Position numbers and translations under genes: made by a program
Assembly (NCBI GenBank): GCA_934541015.1
Contig: CAKTDC010000020.1
Location: forward strand, 1-55,914
Reading direction: 5' to 3'
DNA length: 55,914 bases
Source of the DNA: an uncultured Luteimonas sp.
Lineage (GTDB): Bacteria > Pseudomonadota > Gammaproteobacteria > Xanthomonadales > Xanthomonadaceae
In this document: positions 24,847 to 32,865 of the stretch, piece by piece
Position numbering within the stretch: position 1 is the first letter of the stretch
Layout: each line of letters begins with the position of its first letter
The notes under the pieces: generated by a model
What the model was told of the DNA's origin: nothing
The model's input: only the letters and a program-made list of their open reading frames with translations
Databases searched by the model: none

Positions 24847-24907
24847 CCCTCCAGTGTCGAAGGGGCCGTCCCCGGAAAGATCCTGAAACGCCGCGGGGTC
24901 GTCCCCG
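24847..24907 (-). promoter_or_regulatory. Guanidine-II (mini-ykkC) riboswitch
   Basis: On the minus strand two short stems each carry an ACGR tetraloop. They are CGGGG-ACGA-CCCCG (24907-24894) and GGGG-ACGG-CCCC (24873-24862), joined by about 20 nt. The Shine-Dalgarno GGAGGG (24852-24847) begins 9 nt after the second stem, followed by the sugE ATG. This matches the known mini-ykkC layout, in which guanidinium docks the two loops and frees the ribosome-binding site. Confidence 0.85.
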
Positions 24908-24963
24908 TGGCCCGCACAGTCTGCCACGGCGACGGCCGTGCAGCGTGAGCGCCGGGTAACCGC

Positions 24964-26169
24964 TCAGGGCTTTCCGGCGCCCGCCGTGGGCGCGGCGACC
25001 GGCAGCGTCCTGCCGTGGCGGCGCAGCACCTCGCGCAGGGCGCCGAGCGGGAGCGCCTCGACGGTGCGGCCGTTGCCGGTTTCGGTGGTGGCCATGAGCA
25101 TCGAATTGTAGATCGCCTCCTCCACCGCCTCGACGCCCGCCTGGAAGACCGCGCTCATCTGCTCGTTGGCCAGCTCCGAGGTCGCCAGGCGCCCTGCGCC
25201 AGGTGCGCGCCGCACCGCTTCGGCAGTCGAGAACGCCAGCGCGTAGTCGCCGCTGCCGTTGGACGCCGAACTTCCGGTGCGGCCCAGCGCCATCATCGCC
25301 CGCGACGCCACCCGCCCGAGGTTGCGGTCCGACAGCGGCGCGTCGGTGGCGATGACCACGATCACCGAACCGTCTCCCGGCTCCGCCCCGGCCTGCTGCG
25401 GCGCTGGATCGGCCTGCGCCAGCGCGTCGCGGAACGCGTACTGGCCAAGCTCCCGGCCCACGGGCACGCCGTCCATCTGCAGCACGCCGCCGTAGTTGCT
25501 CTGCACCAGGACACCGACCGTCCAGCCGCCGAGCGATGCCGGCAGGCGCCGGGACGAGGTGCCGATGCCGCCCTTCCAGCCGAACGCGACCGTGCCGGTG
25601 CCCGCGCCCACGCTGCCCTCCTCCACCGCGCCGCCGCGTGCGCCCTCCAGCGCGGCGCGCACCGCCTGCGCGTCCAGCGGCCGCGCACGGATGTCGTTGA
25701 GCCCGCCGTCGTTGGTCTCGCCCACCACCGGATTGATCGAGCGCACCTGCTCCATGCCCGGCTGGTCCAGCATCCATTCCGCCAGCGCGTCGGCGGCCTT
25801 CCAGACGCACAGGGTGCAGGTCAGCAGGATCGGCGTTTCCAGTTCACCCAGCTCGTCGACCTGGGTGCTGCCGACGAACTTTCCGAAGCCGTTGCCCACG
25901 TGCACGGCCGCCGGCACGCGCGAAAGATAGGCGTTGCCCGGATGCGGCATGATCGCGGTCACGCCGGTGCGGATCGCATCGCCCTCGCGCAGCGTGACCT
26001 GGCCGACGCGCACCCCGGCCACGTCGGTGATCGCGTTGAGCGGCCCCGGCGGGAACACGCCCGGGGCGATGCCGAGCTCGCGCGCGCGGACCCGCGGCTC
26101 CCCTGCGCCGGCGTCGGCCGCGAGCAGCAGCGCCGCCGCCACCAGCACCAACGCCAGCGGCCTGATCAT
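24964..26169 (-). CDS. P1/S58-family aminopeptidase (DmpA/BapA-like), secreted
   Basis: A self-processing N-terminal-nucleophile peptidase of 401 aa. The signal peptide runs to about residue 23 (DAGAGEP). The family core includes PGPLNAITDVAGVRVG, VGETNDGGLND and the autocleavage site GDG|SVIVVIATDAPL, whose Ser becomes the nucleophile. DmpA relatives cleave D- or L-amino-terminal residues or beta-peptides; the substrate here is unknown. The start codon overlaps the rlmB stop (ATGA), so the two are co-translated despite unrelated roles. Confidence 0.9.
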   Translation of the reverse strand: MIRPLALVLVAAALLLAADAGAGEPRVRARELGIAPGVFPPGPLNAITDVAGVRVGQVTLREGDAIRTGVTAIMPHPGNAYLSRVPAAVHVGNGFGKFVGSTQVDELGELETPILLTCTLCVWKAADALAEWMLDQPGMEQVRSINPVVGETNDGGLNDIRARPLDAQAVRAALEGARGGAVEEGSVGAGTGTVAFGWKGGIGTSSRRLPASLGGWTVGVLVQSNYGGVLQMDGVPVGRELGQYAFRDALAQADPAPQQAGAEPGDGSVIVVIATDAPLSDRNLGRVASRAMMALGRTGSSASNGSGDYALAFSTAEAVRRAPGAGRLATSELANEQMSAVFQAGVEAVEEAIYNSMLMATTETGNGRTVEALPLGALREVLRRHGRTLPVAAPTAGAGKP

Positions 26170-26930
26170 CCCGGGCTCCGCTGCCGCACCGCCTCGAACA
26201 GCGCCACGCCGGCGGCCACCGACACGTTGAGGCTTTCCACTCCGCTGCCGCTCGCGGCGCCGGGCATGGGAATCGACACCAGCCGGTCGCAGTGCTCGCG
26301 CGTGAGCCGGCGCAGGCCATCGGCCTCGCCGCCGAGCACCAGGGCGACGTTGCCCTTGAGATCGAGCGCATACAGCGAAGCATCGGCCTCGCCAACCAGC
26401 CCGTAGATCCACACGCCGGTCTTCTGCAGCTCCGCCAGGGTGCGCGAGAGGTTGGTCACCCGCACCACCGGGATGCTGTCGGCGGCGCCGGCCGACGTCT
26501 TGCGTACGGTGGCGTTGACCTGCACCGCCTTGTCCTTCGGAATCACCACGGCAGTCACCCCCGCCGCGGCCGCGCTGCGCAGGCAGGCGCCGAGGTTGTG
26601 CGGATCCTGCACGCCGTCGAGCACCAGCAGCAGCGCGTTGCCTGTCGCCTGTCCGACCAGCTCGGCAAGATCGTGCTCGTCCCAGGTCCTGGCCGCCGCA
26701 TAGCGCGCCGCGACGCCCTGGTGGCGCAGCTTGCCCGCGACGCCATCGAGCGCCTGCTGCGACACCCGGCGCACGTCGATCTCGCGCTGCCGCGCCAGCT
26801 GTTCGATCCCGGTCAGCCGCGGATTCTTCCCCCCGGCCTCCACCAGCACTTCGCGCACGTTCTCCGCGTCATGCTCGACCGCCGCGGCGACCGCGTTGAT
26901 GCCGACGATCCACTGGTTCTGTTTGGACAT
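26166..26930 (-). CDS. rlmB: 23S rRNA (guanosine-2'-O-)-methyltransferase RlmB
   Basis: Methylates the 2'-O of G2251 in 23S rRNA. The 254-aa product has an N-terminal SpoU substrate-binding domain and a C-terminal SPOUT knot with the three motifs NLGACLRSAAAAG, LVLGGEADGL and SGVESLNVSVAAGVALFE. It lies downstream of rnr on the same strand, a common pairing. The 95-bp gap to rnr holds a dispersed inverted repeat. Confidence 0.95.
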   Translation of the reverse strand: MSKQNQWIVGINAVAAAVEHDAENVREVLVEAGGKNPRLTGIEQLARQREIDVRRVSQQALDGVAGKLRHQGVAARYAAARTWDEHDLAELVGQATGNALLLVLDGVQDPHNLGACLRSAAAAGVTAVVIPKDKAVQVNATVRKTSAGAADSIPVVRVTNLSRTLAELQKTGVWIYGLVGEADASLYALDLKGNVALVLGGEADGLRRLTREHCDRLVSIPMPGAASGSGVESLNVSVAAGVALFEAVRQRSPG

Positions 26931-26935
26931 GCGAT

Positions 26936-27019
26936 GGGATTCGGGATTGGGGATTCGGGATTGGAGACAGCGGGAAGCGGGGCTGATTGTACGAATCCCC
27001 ACTCCCGAATCCGCAATCC
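26936..27019. repeat. Inverted GGGATTCGGGATTGGGG repeat between rnr and rlmB
   Basis: The left arm (about 26937-26970) is ATGGGATTCGGGATTGGGGA and onward. The right arm (about 26991-27018) is its inverse complement (GAATCCCCACTCCCGAATCC). It fills nearly the whole intergenic gap and would fold into a large hairpin in the rnr-rlmB message. Confidence 0.75.
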
Positions 27020-27025
27020 CCTTGC

Positions 27026-29491
27026 TCAGTACTTCTGCTTGACCCGCTTCGCCGGCTGCCCGCGCGGCGGAATCGGCTTCACGCCGCGCTCCTCGGCCAG
27101 GCGGAAATCGATCTTGCGCTCCTCCAGGCTGGCCTTGAGCACGATGATGCTGACGCGGTCGCCGAGGCGGAACTCCCGGGCCATGCGCTCGCCGGTCAGG
27201 GTCTTGCGCACCGGATCGAAGTGATAGAAATCCTTCGGCAGCTGGGTCACGTGCACCAGTCCGTTGACCTTGGACTGGTCGAGCTCGACGAACAGCCCGA
27301 AGCTGGTCACGCCGCTGATGGTGCCGTCGAACTCGCCGCCGACGTGCTGCTCCATCCACGCCGCGCGGTAGCGCTCGTCGACCTCGCGCTCGGCCTCGTC
27401 GGCGCGGCGCTCGCGCTCGGAGCACTGCAGGGCAAGGCTCGCCATCTCGCGCGGGGTGTAGGTGTAGGCATCGCGGCGGCCGCGCGCCAGCGCGTGCTTG
27501 ATCGCGCGGTGCACCAGCAGGTCCGGGTAGCGCCGGATCGGCGAGGTGAAGTGGGCGTAGGCCTGCAGCGCCAGTCCGAAGTGGCCGATGTTCTCGGGCG
27601 AGTACACCGCCTGGCTCTGGCTGCGCAGGATCACCGACTCGAGCAGGGTGGCGTCGGCGCGGTCGCGCACCTTCTTCAGCAGGTTGGCGAAGTCCTTCGA
27701 CTGCAGCTTCGCCCAGGGCGGCATGCGCAGCGCGAACTCCTTGAGGAATTCCAGCAGGTCGGCGTACTTGGATTCCGGCGGCTTGTCGTGGATGCGGTAT
27801 GGCGCCGGGACCTCGGCTTCCAGCAGGAACCTGGCCGCTTCGACGTTGGCCGCGATCATGCATTCCTCGATCAGCTTGTGCGCGTCGTTGCGCACCAGCA
27901 TGCCCGCCTGCGTGACCTCGCCGCGGTTGTCGAGCACGAAGCGCACTTCCGACGACTCGAACTCGATCGCGCCGCGCTTCGCCCGCGCCTTCGCCAGCAC
28001 CTGGTAGAGCTGGTGCAGACGCTCGACCTGCGGCAGCTGCGCGCCGACCTGCGCCTGCGCCTCGGCGTCGCCCTCGCCCACCGCCTTCCACACCTGGGTG
28101 TAGGTCAGGCGCGCGTGCGAGCGCATCACCGCTTCGTGGAAGCTCGACTTCACCACCTCGCCGTCGCGGTTGACCTGCATGTCGCAGGCGAAGCACAGCC
28201 GGTCGACCTTCGGGTTGAGCGAACAGATGCCGTTGGACAGCGTCTCGGGCAGCATCGGCACCACGAAACCGGGGAAGTAGACGCTGGTCGCGCGCAGCTG
28301 CGCCTCGTCGTCCAGCGGCGTGCCGTGGCGGACGTAGTGCGAGACGTCGGCGATCGCCACCACCAGGCGGAAACCCTGCCGGTTCGGCTCGCAGTAGACC
28401 GCGTCGTCGAAGTCCTTCGCGTCCTCGCCGTCGATGGTGACCAGCGGCAGCGCGCGCAGGTCGAGGCGGCCGGCAGCGCTGGCGGCATCGACCTCCAGCG
28501 GGATCGCCGCGGCCTCGGCGAGCACCGCCGGCGGGAACTCGTGCGGCAGCTCGTGGCCGTGGATCGCGGCCTCGACCACCAGCGACGGCGTGAGTGCGTC
28601 GCCCAGCACCGCCAGCACCCGGCCGATGGGCGGGCGGCGGTCGTCGGCGGGCGTAGTGATCTCGCACACCACCAGCTGGCCGTGCTGCGCCTCCAGGCGC
28701 GCCTCCGACGGGATCTGGATGTTGCGCTGGATGCGCCGGTCGTCCGGCACCACGAAGCTGATGCCCGACTCCAGGGTGAAGCGGCCGATCAGGCGGTTGA
28801 GCCGGCGCTCGAGCACCTCGACGATCACGCCCTCGCGGCGCCCGCGGCGATCGAGCCCGGTGACGCTGCCCATCACCCGGTCGCCGTGCATGACCTTGCG
28901 CATCTCGGCCGGCGGCAGGAACAGGTCGTCGCCGACGCCGCTGTCCGGGCGCAGGAAGCCGTAGCCGTCGGGATTGGCGATCACCGTGCCCGGGATCAGC
29001 GCCAGCTGCTCGGCCGGCAGGTAGCCACCGCGCCGGTTCTGCACCAGCTGCCCGTCGCGCACCATGGCCGCCAGGCGCTTGCCCAGCGCGTCGAGGCGGT
29101 CGGGCGCCTCCAGCCCCAGCTGTCCGGCCAGCCGCTCGGCGGTCAGCGGACCGTCCGCCGCCGCGATCAGCTGCAGGATCGACTCGCGGCTGGCGATCGG
29201 CTGCGCGTAGCGGCCGGCTTCGCGTTCGGCGTAGGGGTCGCTGAATCCGGGGCCGCCGCGGGCGGACGGCGCCGACCCCTGCGCCGCCTTGCCGCGCCCG
29301 CTTCCCGGTCGCGGCGGCGACGGTTCGGGCATCCACGGGGGCAGCTTCGATGCCTTGCCTGGCGACGGCTTGCCTGCCGACTTGCCGGCAGCCTTGCCCG
29401 GGCGCCCCGCTGCCTTCTTCGCCGGCGAGCGCCCCGCGGACGTGCTGCCGGAACCGGCGCCACCGGCCTTGCTGCTGGTTTTTCTTGCCAT
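27026..29491 (-). CDS. rnr: Ribonuclease R
   Basis: A 3'-to-5' processive exoribonuclease that degrades structured RNA. The 821-aa product starts with a Lys/Pro/Ser/Gly-rich tail of about 65 residues. A winged-helix domain (about 80-150), cold-shock domains, the RNB catalytic domain (TIDGEDAKDFDDAVYCE with the metal-binding Asp residues) and an S1 domain follow. It ends only about 20 residues after S1 (KRVKQKY), so the long basic C-terminal tail of E. coli RNase R is absent and the basic tail is at the N-terminus instead. Confidence 0.95.
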   Translation of the reverse strand: MARKTSSKAGGAGSGSTSAGRSPAKKAAGRPGKAAGKSAGKPSPGKASKLPPWMPEPSPPRPGSGRGKAAQGSAPSARGGPGFSDPYAEREAGRYAQPIASRESILQLIAAADGPLTAERLAGQLGLEAPDRLDALGKRLAAMVRDGQLVQNRRGGYLPAEQLALIPGTVIANPDGYGFLRPDSGVGDDLFLPPAEMRKVMHGDRVMGSVTGLDRRGRREGVIVEVLERRLNRLIGRFTLESGISFVVPDDRRIQRNIQIPSEARLEAQHGQLVVCEITTPADDRRPPIGRVLAVLGDALTPSLVVEAAIHGHELPHEFPPAVLAEAAAIPLEVDAASAAGRLDLRALPLVTIDGEDAKDFDDAVYCEPNRQGFRLVVAIADVSHYVRHGTPLDDEAQLRATSVYFPGFVVPMLPETLSNGICSLNPKVDRLCFACDMQVNRDGEVVKSSFHEAVMRSHARLTYTQVWKAVGEGDAEAQAQVGAQLPQVERLHQLYQVLAKARAKRGAIEFESSEVRFVLDNRGEVTQAGMLVRNDAHKLIEECMIAANVEAARFLLEAEVPAPYRIHDKPPESKYADLLEFLKEFALRMPPWAKLQSKDFANLLKKVRDRADATLLESVILRSQSQAVYSPENIGHFGLALQAYAHFTSPIRRYPDLLVHRAIKHALARGRRDAYTYTPREMASLALQCSERERRADEAEREVDERYRAAWMEQHVGGEFDGTISGVTSFGLFVELDQSKVNGLVHVTQLPKDFYHFDPVRKTLTGERMAREFRLGDRVSIIVLKASLEERKIDFRLAEERGVKPIPPRGQPAKRVKQKY

Positions 29492-29583
29492 CCGCGGATG
29501 TTACACGCCCGTTCCGCAACACCGCGTGTCCGCCCGGAAGATTGACTTTGCTCCGGGCGGCCTTCAAAATTCGCGGCCCACCT

Positions 29584-29668
<85 letters not shown>

Positions 29669-29711
29669 CTGGCTGGAACCGGCGGCCGTAAACGCCGCAC
29701 CGGTACGAAGG

Positions 29712-29734
29712 CCCCGCCGCAAGCGGGGTTTTTT
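29712..29734 (+). terminator. Intrinsic terminator after tRNA-Leu
   Basis: The stem CCCCGC / GCGGGG with a CGCAA-type loop is followed by six T residues. It lies 44 nt after the tRNA 3' end. Confidence 0.85.
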
Positions 29735-29844
29735 GTGGATGCTCCCGCCAGTCATGCAGAAGGTCGAACTGTACCGGGGTGGCCTCCGGCACCTGTTTTC
29801 GCAGCCCTTCGACCATCGCGCCCCTGCTGTGCTAGCGTCAGCCG

Positions 29845-31755
29845 ATGGCGCCCACCGCCAAATTCCGAACTGCCCTCGCATCCCGGGTGACGCTGGGCTG
29901 TCTGTTCTGCGCCGGAGCCCTTGCGCAGAACGCAGCGCCCCTGCCGTCGACCCCGGCGGAGTACGAGGCATTCAAGATCGCCCAGGACAGGGCCAGCATC
30001 GAGGCCTACCGTGCCGGCGACATGGCGCGTACGCGCGAGATCGAACGCGCGGTGCTGGAGGCGGCACGGCGCTTCGACGACCGCAAGGAAGAAGCCCTCT
30101 CGATCCACGGTCTGGCCATGGCCGACGCCGCCAGCGGCAAACTCGACGAGGCAGAACAGGGCTTCCGCGACGCCATCGCCATCTGGCAGGCGTCGGGGGA
30201 CCAGAAAGGCCTGGCGATCTCGCTGCGCGGAATCGGCCGCGTCCAGGAGGCCCGCGGCAACCTGATCGAGGCCACCGACACCCTGGTGACCGCGCTGGAC
30301 GCGCTGCTAGAGCACGGCACCGCCATGGACCAGTCCGAAGGCTACTACGCGCTTGCGCGGCTGTTCACCAACCTCGAGGACTACGCCGCGGCGCGCCATG
30401 GCGCGGAGCGGGCGATCGAGCTGATGGGCGAATCGCCCCCGGACTTTCCGCTCACCCTGAACCTGGCCACGCGCTCGGCCGCGCTGCGCGAGCTGGGCCA
30501 GTTCGACGCGGCGGTCGCCGACGGCGAGGCCGCGCTCGCCGCGGCCAACCGCGCCGACAGCCCACCCGGCCGCGCCATCGCGCAGATCGCGCTCGGCACT
30601 GCGCTGGGCGCCGCGGGCGACGCAACCCGGGCGCTGGAAGCGCTGCGGGACGGGCACCGGATCGCGGTCGGGATCGACGAGCCGGTGCTGCAGGCCGATC
30701 TGCTGCTGGCCGAAGGTTCGGTCCTGGTCGCGGAACACCGCTACGCCGAGGCGATCGGCCCGCTCGACGATGCGCTGGCGATCGCCACCCGCCTCTCCCT
30801 GGACAACATCCACCGCAATGCCAACATCGAGCTCGAGAAAGCCCACTCCGGCCTGGGCAACACCGGGGCGGCACTGGCGGCAAGCAAGGCGGCCATGGCG
30901 GCGCAGCAGCGCATCGCTAGCCTGCGCAGCATCGGCACAATCGCCGGGCGCGATCCCGAAGCGCGGCTGGCCGCGCTCAACAGCCGCTTCCTTGCGCTGT
31001 CGCCCGATGCCGATGCCGATGCCGCATCCGCCCCCCCCGCCACCGGCGGCCGGCTGTCCTACTGGTGGTGGCTGGCGCTGCTCGTGCTTGCAGCCGGCAC
31101 GGCGTTCGCGGGGCGCCACGCGCTGCGCCTGCGCGCCAGCAAACGCGATCTGGAAACCGCGCACGCGCAGCTGCAGGACCGCTCCCGCCGCCTGCAGCAG
31201 CAGGTCAGCCACGACCTGCTGACCGGCGTGGCCACGCGCCGCGCATTCCACGAGCAGCTCGTCGCCCTGCTGCAGCAGGCGAAAGAACGCCACGTCCCGG
31301 TGTCGCTGATGATGTTCGACCTCGACCACTTCAAGCAGATCAACGACCAACATGGGCACATGGTCGGCGATGCCGCCCTGAAGCTGCTGGTCGGGCTGGT
31401 CCGCGAACACCTGGACAGCGACGACCTGTTCGGGCGCTTCGGCGGCGACGAGTTCATGATCGCCACGCGCCAGCCGCTGGAGCAGGCCATGACGATGGCC
31501 GAGCGCATCCGCGTTTCGGTCAGGACACGCTCCAGCGCGCCCGGCTTCGACCTGCCGCCCCTGAGCATCAGCGCCGGCGTCGCCTACGCCGACGGAGAAA
31601 CCGGCCATGACCCCGACGCGCTGTTCCTGCGCGCCGACGCGGCGCTGTATGCCGCGAAGGATGCGGGTCGCGACCGGGTAGTCGCAGCGAACGCAGCGAC
31701 GCCGGTGATCGACATGCCGCGTTCCCTGCAGCACTTGGCCGATCCAGGCCACTGA
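29845..31755 (+). CDS. Diguanylate cyclase with periplasmic TPR sensor domain
   Basis: Makes the second messenger c-di-GMP from GTP. The 636-aa product has a signal peptide (to about residue 28, ALAQNA) and a long run of TPR-like helical repeats (about 60-365) predicted to be periplasmic. One membrane segment (about 405-428, YWWWLALLVLAAG) and a short coiled coil follow, then a GGDEF domain (about 455-615) with FDLDHFKQINDQHGH and the active site GRFGGDEF. The inhibitory I-site RxxD, expected five residues before GGDEF, reads DSDD here, so product inhibition is probably absent. The signal sensed is unknown. It stands alone, with a possible -10 (TGCTAGCGT) just before the start. Confidence 0.9.
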   Translation: MAPTAKFRTALASRVTLGCLFCAGALAQNAAPLPSTPAEYEAFKIAQDRASIEAYRAGDMARTREIERAVLEAARRFDDRKEEALSIHGLAMADAASGKLDEAEQGFRDAIAIWQASGDQKGLAISLRGIGRVQEARGNLIEATDTLVTALDALLEHGTAMDQSEGYYALARLFTNLEDYAAARHGAERAIELMGESPPDFPLTLNLATRSAALRELGQFDAAVADGEAALAAANRADSPPGRAIAQIALGTALGAAGDATRALEALRDGHRIAVGIDEPVLQADLLLAEGSVLVAEHRYAEAIGPLDDALAIATRLSLDNIHRNANIELEKAHSGLGNTGAALAASKAAMAAQQRIASLRSIGTIAGRDPEARLAALNSRFLALSPDADADAASAPPATGGRLSYWWWLALLVLAAGTAFAGRHALRLRASKRDLETAHAQLQDRSRRLQQQVSHDLLTGVATRRAFHEQLVALLQQAKERHVPVSLMMFDLDHFKQINDQHGHMVGDAALKLLVGLVREHLDSDDLFGRFGGDEFMIATRQPLEQAMTMAERIRVSVRTRSSAPGFDLPPLSISAGVAYADGETGHDPDALFLRADAALYAAKDAGRDRVVAANAATPVIDMPRSLQHLADPGH

Positions 31756-31783
31756 CGCAAGGCCCTCCGCCTCCCCGCGGCGG

Positions 31784-32473
31784 CTACTGGCCGATCCCGG
31801 GCGGCAGCGCGAAACAGTCGATGAAATGCCGCGCGAGTTCCCGGTCGCCCCGCAGCCGCAGGCTGCCCTCGGCCTCCGCGTCTTCGACCGGGCGCTTGCC
31901 GTAGACCATGAACACGAAGGTGGTGGTGTCGGTCTCGAAGGCCACGTCCGCCGCTTCCGCCTCGCCGCGCTCCACCTCCAGCCCGCCCGCCGACAGCCGC
32001 CCGACGAAGGCGTCGCCCGGGAAGCGGAAGGTCAGCGTCATCGACGGCGGCTCGCGGTCGCGGCGCAGCAGGAACCGCAGCGACAGCATCGTCGCCACCG
32101 GCGACAGCGGCAGGGTCGGGTCGTGCAGCGGCGAGCGCACCGCCCAGAGCACCATTTCCCGGAAGATCGGCTCGGACTCGCGGCCCCAGGCGGTGAGCGC
32201 GTAGGCCTGTGCGCTGGCCGGCGGCGGGAGCCTGCGCCGGCAGACGATCCCCGAGCGCTCCAGTCCGGCCAGGCGCTGGGTCAGCACGCTGGCGCTGATG
32301 CCCACAAGGCTCCCGCGCAGGTCGGAGAAGCGGCGCGGCCCGAGCATCAGCTCGCGCATCACCAGCAGCGACCAGCGCTCGCCGAAGAACTCCAGGGCCA
32401 GGGCGGCGCCGCAGGCGTCCCGATACCAGCGCTTGCCGCTCCCGGCCTGTTCAGTATTTTTTTCCAACTTCAT
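31784..32473 (-). CDS. HxlR-family transcriptional regulator with C-terminal SCP2-like domain
   Basis: A predicted DNA-binding regulator, 229 aa. The N-terminal winged helix (about 15-110) shows the HxlR pattern: a near-N-terminal Cys (Cys21, ACGAALALEFFGERWSLLV), then ELMLGPRRFSDLRGSL and SASVLTQRLAGLERSGIV. The C-terminal part (about 130-225) resembles a small sterol-carrier-like domain found in some HxlR proteins and may bind a hydrophobic ligand. The lone Cys could sense aldehydes or oxidants, as in other HxlR proteins. It is divergent from the DUF1428/VOC genes and probably controls them. Confidence 0.88.
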   Translation of the reverse strand: MKLEKNTEQAGSGKRWYRDACGAALALEFFGERWSLLVMRELMLGPRRFSDLRGSLVGISASVLTQRLAGLERSGIVCRRRLPPPASAQAYALTAWGRESEPIFREMVLWAVRSPLHDPTLPLSPVATMLSLRFLLRRDREPPSMTLTFRFPGDAFVGRLSAGGLEVERGEAEAADVAFETDTTTFVFMVYGKRPVEDAEAEGSLRLRGDRELARHFIDCFALPPGIGQ

Positions 32474-32514
32474 GGTTGTTTTTTATAACCCAAATGTTCT
32501 AGGCTCGACAACGT
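32474..32514 (-). promoter_or_regulatory. HxlR gene promoter with overlapping inverted-repeat operator
   Basis: On the minus strand TTGTCG (32514-32509) is followed after about 18 bp by TATAAA (32488-32483 region) in a short AT-rich window. An imperfect 17-bp inverted repeat GGTTAT-AAAAA-ACAACC (32490-32474) covers the -10 and touches the start codon. This is where an autoregulating HxlR protein would bind. Confidence 0.4.
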
Positions 32515-32590
32515 GCCCTCATCGCCGCGCAACGCGCCGCGGGCGATTGTCCGCAACGCCACCCGCCACGACACCATCGGGACCCAGCCC

Positions 32591-32854
32591 ATGCCGGTCG
32601 ACCAGAACGCCGCCCTGCGCAGCACCGCCTTCGACCGGGTCCCGGATTCCGCACGCGGCGACGCACCCCACCAGCCCGCCACCCGTGGCGCGCGCCAGCC
32701 CCGGCGCCAGCTGCCGGAGATCGAGGGCCGGGGCCTGCCCGGAAGCGTCGCGAACCTGCCGCACCTGGGCGGACATGCCGCACGGCTGGCCGGCTTCACC
32801 AGTCACCCGGTCGCCACCTGGGCCGCCGCGATCGGGTCCACGCCACACACGTAA
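32591..32854 (+). CDS. Possible small hypothetical protein, low confidence
   Basis: An 87-codon frame (MPVDQNAALRSTAFDRVP...) ends in TAA just where the Shine-Dalgarno AAGGAG of the next gene begins, which is typical operon spacing. I recognise no domain. The composition is Arg/Pro/Ala-rich, and opposite-strand frames are also open, so it may be non-coding. It is listed because the 392-bp gap between the HxlR gene and the DUF1428 gene otherwise holds only the promoter. Confidence 0.2.
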   Translation: MPVDQNAALRSTAFDRVPDSARGDAPHQPATRGARQPRRQLPEIEGRGLPGSVANLPHLGGHAARLAGFTSHPVATWAAAIGSTPHT

Positions 32855-32865
32855 GGAGACACGCG

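Noticed and set aside
26936..27019. Rho-independent terminator between rnr and rlmB
   Set aside because: The structure is a dispersed repeat with C/G-rich arms and no T-run. It may affect RNA stability but is not a typical terminator.
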